From: WHSV01 sp050694055
Lineage (GTDB): Bacteria > Actinomycetota > CADDZG01 > WHSQ01
Assembly: GCA_050694055.1 (NCBI GenBank)
Contig: JBOGWX010000127.1
Coordinates: 1 to 46,822, forward strand
Length of the DNA stretch: 46,822 nucleotides
Direction: 5' to 3'
Shown: positions 42,336 through 46,822 of the stretch, piece after piece
Layout: each line of letters begins with the position of its first letter
Position numbering within the stretch: the first letter of the stretch is position 1
Position numbers and translations under genes: made by a program
The notes under the pieces: generated by a model
What the model was told of the DNA's origin: nothing
Seen by the model: only the letters and a program-made list of their open reading frames with translations
Databases searched by the model: none

Positions 42336-43839
42336 ATGACAACACCGCCGAAGCCCCTTCCCGACCTCGACTGGTCTCCGGAGCGCGCTCGCTCGCTGGG
42401 CGACGCCGCCGTCAACTTGTACGAGGAGTGGCTGAAACGACTCCCCGACCTTCCCGTCTACCGCGGTCGAAATGCCGCCGAGGTCAGCGAGGCGGTGCGA
42501 CTGGACGTACCCGACGAGGGCATGAGCGACGAGGACTTGATCGACTACCTGAGAAAGCTCGTCTTCGACTACTCGATGTACCCCGGGCATCCCGGCTTTC
42601 TTGCTTACATCGTGGGCGGTGGCACCGTTCCCGGAGCGATCGCAGACCTGGTTGCGGGAGGCATCAACCAGAACCTCGGTGGCTGGAGACTGAGTCCCGG
42701 GGCCACCGAGGTCGAGCTGCACCTCATTCGCTTCTTCGCCGAGCGGTTCGGCCTACCCGACGAAGCGGGCGGACTGATGGTGTCGGGGGGATCGATTGCG
42801 AACTTCGTCGGCCTCAAAGCGGCGCGCGACGCCAAGGGCGGAGTCGAGCTGCGCGCCACCGGCCTGGCCGGCAGGACGCAGCTCGTCGCGTACACCTCGG
42901 CAGAGGTGCACTTCGCGACGACCCGCGCGGGAGACATGATCGGAATCGGCACCGATCAGGTTCGCCTGATCGAGGTCGACGATCGCTATCGAATGGACGT
43001 TACGGCGCTGGCCGGACGCATCGAGGAGGATCTCGCCGCCGGACTCCAACCCTTCTGTGTCGTTGCGAGTCTCGGCACCGTCGCCACCGGAGCCGTCGAT
43101 CCGCTCGAGGCGATTGCCGACCTCTGTGCGCAGCACGGACTGTGGATGCACGTCGATGCAGCCTACGGGGGCCCGATCGTGCTGTCCGAGGAGTTGAGAC
43201 ACCTGGCGGCCGGCGTGGAGCGAGCCGACTCGAGCGTTCGACCCGCACAAGTGGCTCTACACACCTCAGAGCGGTGGTTGCGTTCTCGTCCGCGACGTCG
43301 CCCACCTCGCCGAGTCGTTCTCGGCCGACGCCGGCTACGTTTACGAGAACAAGGAGCTGACCGGGCGCGGCGTAGACCTCGGGATGCTCGGCCCCCAGTT
43401 GTCGCGCAGCTTCTGGGCGCTCAAAGTCTGGGTGTCGCTCCTGGCGCACGGGACCGGCGCGTACGGCCGGCGGATCGCGCACGACGTCGAACTCACACGC
43501 TACCTGGCCGAGCGCATCGAGGCCGGCGACAGCTTCGAGCTCGCTGCTCCCGTCGGTCTCTCGATCTGCTGCTTCCGCTACGTGCCCCCGGATCTCGCCG
43601 GCGGCGGCGAGGAGCGCGAGGAGTACCTCGACCTTCTCAACGAACGGATCATGGCGGCGGTCCAGATGGACGGGCGCGTTTATTACTCGAACGCGATCCT
43701 CGGGGCCCGCTTCGTCCTGCGGACCTGCATCGTCAACTTCCGCACCGAGGCCGAGCATCTCGATCTGGTACTCGAGGTCACCGAGGAAATTGGGGCCAAG
43801 CTCGACGCCGAGTTGCGCCCCGACCATCTTCGGCGGTGA
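42336..43839 (+). pseudogene. PLP-dependent group II decarboxylase with a frameshift
   Basis: Two adjacent frames together make a complete decarboxylase of about 500 residues. The first runs from ATG 42336 to about 43235 (300 codons) and has SMYPGHPGFLAYIVGGGT, SPGATEVELHLIRFFAERFG, GGSIANFVGLKAARD and MHVDAAYGGP. The second runs from about 43237 to 43839 and starts FDPHKWLYTPQSGGC, whose Lys binds PLP. The break is at 43236, just before this motif; one base too many or two too few would explain it. It could be a real inactivation, programmed frameshift or sequence error. Family members decarboxylate glutamate, aromatic amino acids or diaminobutyrate. Confidence 0.85.
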
Positions 43840-43841
43840 GG

Positions 43842-44432
43842 TCAGCGGCCCAGGATTTCGTAGGCGGCCAGCGCCGCCACCTCGTGCAGTAGCTCCTCGA
43901 GTTTCGTCTCGCGGCTCCGGTTGAGGCGTGTGTAGGAGGTCCAGCTCGCGTAGGCCTCGTCGAAGCCGAGGTCGGTGGCTATGGCCTTGATCCGCTCGGA
44001 GTGAAGGGGGTCGCTCACGAGCAGCACCGTGGCGATTCCGTGGTCGGTCGCTATGGCGTGAACGTTCGTGAGGCTCTCGAGCGTCGTGGTGCCCTCGTCT
44101 TCGCTCAGAATGACCTCGTCGGGCACACCCTGCGCCGTGAGGTAGTCACGTCCCACCTCGGACTCGCTGAAACGGTCACCCTCTTGTTTCCCGCCGGTGA
44201 CCACGATATGAGGCGCGAGCTCCTCGGAGTAGAGGTACTCGGCCTGATCGAGCCGCGCCCGGAACACCGGCGACGGGTCGCCGTCGTACTGCGCCGCGCC
44301 CAGCACGACGATGGCGTCGGCGAGCCTGACCTCGTCGACGCGAGACTGCTGCCAGATTCGGAATGCGAGAAAGGCCGGATAAGCAACGATCAGTACGGCC
44401 AGGACGAGCGCGACGCGCCGGAGAATCTTCAC
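43842..44432 (-). CDS. DUF218 family membrane-anchored protein (YdcF/SanA-like)
   Basis: This 196-residue protein has one N-terminal membrane span (about 5-27) and a DUF218 domain with LADAIVVLGAAQYDGDPSPVFRARL, IVVTGGKQEGDRFSESE, EGTTTLESLTNVHAI and LLVSDPLHSERI. YdcF/SanA-type proteins are linked to envelope integrity and antibiotic tolerance; the reaction is unknown. GTG 44432 follows a TAGGTT box by six bases. The gene lies downstream of sdhB, with a 49-base gap, and converges with the broken decarboxylase gene. Confidence 0.88.
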   Translation of the reverse strand: MKILRRVALVLAVLIVAYPAFLAFRIWQQSRVDEVRLADAIVVLGAAQYDGDPSPVFRARLDQAEYLYSEELAPHIVVTGGKQEGDRFSESEVGRDYLTAQGVPDEVILSEDEGTTTLESLTNVHAIATDHGIATVLLVSDPLHSERIKAIATDLGFDEAYASWTSYTRLNRSRETKLEELLHEVAALAAYEILGR

Positions 44433-44438
44433 AAGGAG

Positions 44439-44444
44439 AACCTA
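44439..44444 (-). promoter_or_regulatory. Candidate -10 box TAGGTT for the DUF218 gene
   Basis: Read on the minus strand, TAGGTT is followed by six bases and then GTG 44432. The predicted transcript starts on the start codon. Confidence 0.5.
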
Positions 44445-44481
44445 GAACAAGGGAGGCACCAGCAAGGGACGCCGTTGAAGA

Positions 44482-45186
44482 TCACATCGAGTCGAAGAGG
44501 GCGGCGCGCTTCACTTCCTGGATCGCAAGCGTCACCTTGATCCCCCGAGGACAGGCGTCGGTGCAGTTGAAGGCCGTCCGGCACTTGAAAGCGCCGCCGG
44601 TGCCGGACAGTATCTCGAGTCGCTCCCCGCCACCGGAGTCGCGCGAGTCGAAGATGAACCGGTGCGCGTTAACGATGGCCGCCGGCCCCACGTAGTTGCC
44701 GTCGGCCCAGTAGATCGGACACGCGGTCGTGCAAGCCGCGCACAGGATGCACTTGGTGGTGTCGTCAAAGCGCTCGCGGTCCGCGGGGCTCTGGATGCGT
44801 TCGCGCGCGGGTTCATGTTCGTCCTCGTCGACTATGAGCCACGGCTTGACCTCCTTGTAGCCGGCGAAGAACGGCTCCATGTCGACGACGAGGTCTCGGA
44901 TGACCGGAAGACCGCGGATGGGCTCGATGACGATCGGCTGTTTGAGGTCGCGGATCCTCACCTTGCAGGCGAGCATGTTCACTCCGTTGATGATCATGGC
45001 GTCGGATCCGCAGATCCCGTGCCCGCAGGAGCGTCGCAGCGCCAGTGAGGAGTCCCTGTACCACTTGACGTGGTGAAGGGCATCGAGCACGCGCTCGGTC
45101 GGCTCGACATCCGCCTCGTAGTCTCCCCACCATGGCCTCTCGTCCCGGGAGGGATCGAAGCGCAGGATCCTCATCCAGACGCTCAT
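44482..45186 (-). CDS. sdhB: Succinate dehydrogenase iron-sulfur subunit, classical SdhB type
   Basis: This 234-residue protein has the N-terminal 2Fe-2S domain with CGHGICGSDAMIINGVNMLAC, in which an Asp replaces one Cys as in classical SdhB. The C-terminal dicluster domain has CILCAACTTACP and CRTAFNCTDACPRGI. It passes electrons from the flavoprotein to quinone. It overlaps the preceding, quite different iron-sulfur gene by 4 bases. Flavoprotein and membrane subunits of the classical enzyme are not seen downstream, so its partner is elsewhere or shared. Confidence 0.92.
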   Translation of the reverse strand: MSVWMRILRFDPSRDERPWWGDYEADVEPTERVLDALHHVKWYRDSSLALRRSCGHGICGSDAMIINGVNMLACKVRIRDLKQPIVIEPIRGLPVIRDLVVDMEPFFAGYKEVKPWLIVDEDEHEPARERIQSPADRERFDDTTKCILCAACTTACPIYWADGNYVGPAAIVNAHRFIFDSRDSGGGERLEILSGTGGAFKCRTAFNCTDACPRGIKVTLAIQEVKRAALFDSM

Positions 45187-45953
45187 TCGGCGCCCGCCGA
45201 ACGACGAGCCTTGATTACCTTGGCGAGCCAGACGATCGGGTCGTACTTGCGATCCACCACTCGCTCCTTGAGCGGGATGATCGCGTTGTCGGTGATGTGG
45301 ATGTCCTCGGGGCAGACCTCGCTACAGCACTTGGTGATGTTGCAGAGGCCGAGCCCCATCTGCTCCTGGAGCAGGTCTCGACGGTCGCCGCTATCGAGCG
45401 GATGCATCTCGAGCTCCGCGTACCGGATGAACATCCGGGGCCCGGCGAAGTGGGGCTTGTTCTCTTCGTGGTCGCGGATCACATGGCAGACGTCCTGGCA
45501 CAGAAAGCATTCGATGCACTTTCGGAACTCCTGCACCCTCTCGATGTCCTCCTGGAACATTCGGTGGCCGTCGGGCGGCTTGGGCTTCGGACGGAAGGGC
45601 GGGACCCGTTTCGCCATCTCGTAGTTGAACGAGACATCGGTCACGAGGTCCTTGATTATCGGAAACGTCCTCATGGGGGCGACGGTGATCGGTTCGGCGG
45701 GATCGAGGATGCTCATGCGGGTCATGCAGGTGAGCCGGGGATTGCCGTTGACCTCGGCGCTGCAGGAGCCGCACCGGCCCGCCTTGCAGTTCCAGCGAAC
45801 CGCGAGGTCGGGGGCCTGCGTCGCCTGGATGCGGTGGAGGACGTCGAGCACGACCTCTCCGGAGGAGACCTCGACATCGTGATCCTCGAACCCGCCGCCG
45901 GTCGCGTCGCCGCGCCAGATGCGCATCGTGACGGTGGAGCGATCGCCCATCAT
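45183..45953 (-). CDS. Succinate dehydrogenase/fumarate reductase iron-sulfur subunit, Sdh1-like type
   Basis: This 256-residue protein has a 2Fe-2S site CKAGRCGSCSAEVNGNPRLTC with all Cys present. The dicluster domain has CIECFLCQDVCH and CNITKCCSEVCPEDI, and a basic C-terminus follows. The pattern is nearest to the Sdh1/Rv0247c-like or fumarate-reductase branch, unlike the next gene in the operon. It overlaps the flavoprotein gene upstream by 4 bases and the classical SdhB downstream by 4 bases. It starts with two ATG codons; I use the first. Confidence 0.9.
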   Translation of the reverse strand: MMGDRSTVTMRIWRGDATGGGFEDHDVEVSSGEVVLDVLHRIQATQAPDLAVRWNCKAGRCGSCSAEVNGNPRLTCMTRMSILDPAEPITVAPMRTFPIIKDLVTDVSFNYEMAKRVPPFRPKPKPPDGHRMFQEDIERVQEFRKCIECFLCQDVCHVIRDHEENKPHFAGPRMFIRYAELEMHPLDSGDRRDLLQEQMGLGLCNITKCCSEVCPEDIHITDNAIIPLKERVVDRKYDPIVWLAKVIKARRSAGAE

Positions 45954-46822
45954 GGGCTCCTCTCGACGAGCGAGCGAAGGTCCTGCGGGAGGGGTTCGAG
46001 AGGACCCCGGTCGACGTATAGTTCGCCGTTCTTCATGCGGAGCACGACGTTGATCTTGCCGAGCTCGGGATCCGTCTGAGGGAAGTCCTCTCGGGTCTGG
46101 GCACCCCGGCTCTCCTTTCGTTCGAGGGCCGCGAGCGCGATGGCCTCGGAGATCGCAAGCAGCGAGCGGAGATCGAGCGCGAGGTGCCAGCCTGGGTTGT
46201 AGAGACGGTTGCCCTCGGCCGTGACCCTCTCGGCGCGCTCCTTGAGCTCGCCGCCGAGCGCGTCGAGCCCCCTCCGAAGATCGTCCTCGGCCCTGATGAT
46301 CCCCACGAGCGCCTGCATCGTGTCCTGGAGCCTCTGCTGAAGGAGGTAGGGGTTCTCGCCTTCGGTGCGCTCGAAAGGCTCGAGGGCCTCGCGCGCGACC
46401 TCTCCCGTCTGATCCGCGGTCGCCTCGGGCCGGACCTCGATCGCGCGGGCGTAGTCGGCGGCCGCGCGGCCGGCCCGGCGCCCGAACACGAGCAGGTCCG
46501 AGAGGGAGTTCCCCCCCAGCCGGTTGGCGCCGTGCATCCCTCCGGCCACCTCGCCCGCGGCGAACAGTCCATCAACGGTGGCGGCGGCGGTCTCGGCGTC
46601 CACCTTGAGACCACCCATCATGTAGTGGCACGTGGGCCCCACCTCCATCGGCTCTTTCGTGATGTCGACGTCCGCCAGCTCCTTGAACTGGTGGTACATG
46701 CCGGGGAGCCGGCGAGTGATGTACTCGGGATTCTGGCGAGAAGCGATGTCGAGGTAAACGCCGCCATGGGGGGTGCCGCGTCCTTCCTTGATCTCCGCCA
46801 CGATCGCCCGGGCGACCTCATC
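45950..46822 (-). CDS. sdhA: Succinate dehydrogenase flavoprotein subunit, cut by the window edge
   Basis: The last 290 codons of an SdhA-type flavoprotein are present; the frame is open through the right edge of the window. Visible: EIKEGRGTPHGGVYLDI, the active-site CHYMMGG and HGANRLGGNSLSD with the catalytic His and Arg, FGRRAGRAAADYA and a C-terminal helical domain ending before ATGA overlap with the iron-sulfur gene. The FAD-binding N-terminus lies outside. It is nearest to the non-classical Sdh1-like flavoproteins, consistent with its direct iron-sulfur neighbour. Confidence 0.9.
   Translation of the reverse strand, partial: DEVARAIVAEIKEGRGTPHGGVYLDIASRQNPEYITRRLPGMYHQFKELADVDITKEPMEVGPTCHYMMGGLKVDAETAAATVDGLFAAGEVAGGMHGANRLGGNSLSDLLVFGRRAGRAAADYARAIEVRPEATADQTGEVAREALEPFERTEGENPYLLQQRLQDTMQALVGIIRAEDDLRRGLDALGGELKERAERVTAEGNRLYNPGWHLALDLRSLLAISEAIALAALERKESRGAQTREDFPQTDPELGKINVVLRMKNGELYVDRGPLEPLPQDLRSLVERSP

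Overview
The window is GC-rich, with strong G/C preference at third codon positions. It looks like chromosomal DNA of a member of the Actinomycetota. Pointers are DUF222-HNH, DUF5667 and DUF2332 family genes, an actinobacterial-type SOS box, a PcrA-type helicase, frequent GTG/TTG starts, and many genes that seem to be transcribed from their own start codon (leaderless). I cannot name a genus; an uncultured lineage is plausible. There are no rRNA or tRNA genes, CRISPR arrays or insertion sequences that I can see.

Layout. (1) 257-8341: a compact four-gene operon, each gene overlapping the next by 4 bp, encoding a Wadjet-type anti-plasmid defence system of the DUF2397/DUF2398/SMC-like/DUF2399 kind. 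(2) 8404-12485: a VOC protein, a DUF1761 membrane protein, PcrA/UvrD helicase, a 21-residue membrane peptide with its own strong terminator, a 56-residue membrane protein and a PH-domain membrane protein. (3) 12562-17339: membrane-anchored cyclophilin and a fused carboxyltransferase on the minus strand, divergent from a B12-binding mutase subunit and succinyl-CoA synthetase sucCD. (4) 17336-24072: MOSC protein, esterase, purN, purH, DUF2007, secreted LVIVD-repeat protein, folD. (5) 24056-26649 (minus): HD-GYP response regulator, DUF5667 protein and an ECF-like sigma factor. (6) 26735-32094: citrate synthase, divergent from isocitrate dehydrogenase and malate dehydrogenase, then a short ORF with no normal start and an SdhA-like flavoprotein. 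(7) 32110-40648: SOS-controlled DUF222-HNH protein, thioredoxin-TPR protein, DUF2332 protein, acyl-CoA ligase, membrane protein, sigma/anti-sigma pair, diacylglycerol-kinase-like protein, adenylate/guanylate cyclase. (8) 40696-46822: DHA2 transporter, a frameshifted PLP decarboxylase, a DUF218 protein, and an sdh operon carrying two different iron-sulfur subunits and a flavoprotein cut by the window edge.

How it fits together. Much of the window is central metabolism: citrate synthase, isocitrate and malate dehydrogenases, succinyl-CoA synthetase and succinate dehydrogenase cover most TCA steps. The carboxyltransferase and B12 subunit could feed propionyl-CoA-derived carbon into succinyl-CoA. 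PurN, PurH and FolD share the one-carbon folate pool. The defence operon and the SOS-controlled nuclease-like gene are the accessory elements.

The points most worth a second look are: the recurrent TANNNT box 6-8 nt before start codons; the SOS box covering both the -10 box and the start codon of the HNH gene; a 17-bp tandem duplication that rebuilds a translational-coupling junction through a 5-codon minicistron; two mutually exclusive hairpins before the SdhA-like gene; a coding stretch after mdh with no normal start codon; and the tandem pair of unlike SdhB proteins.
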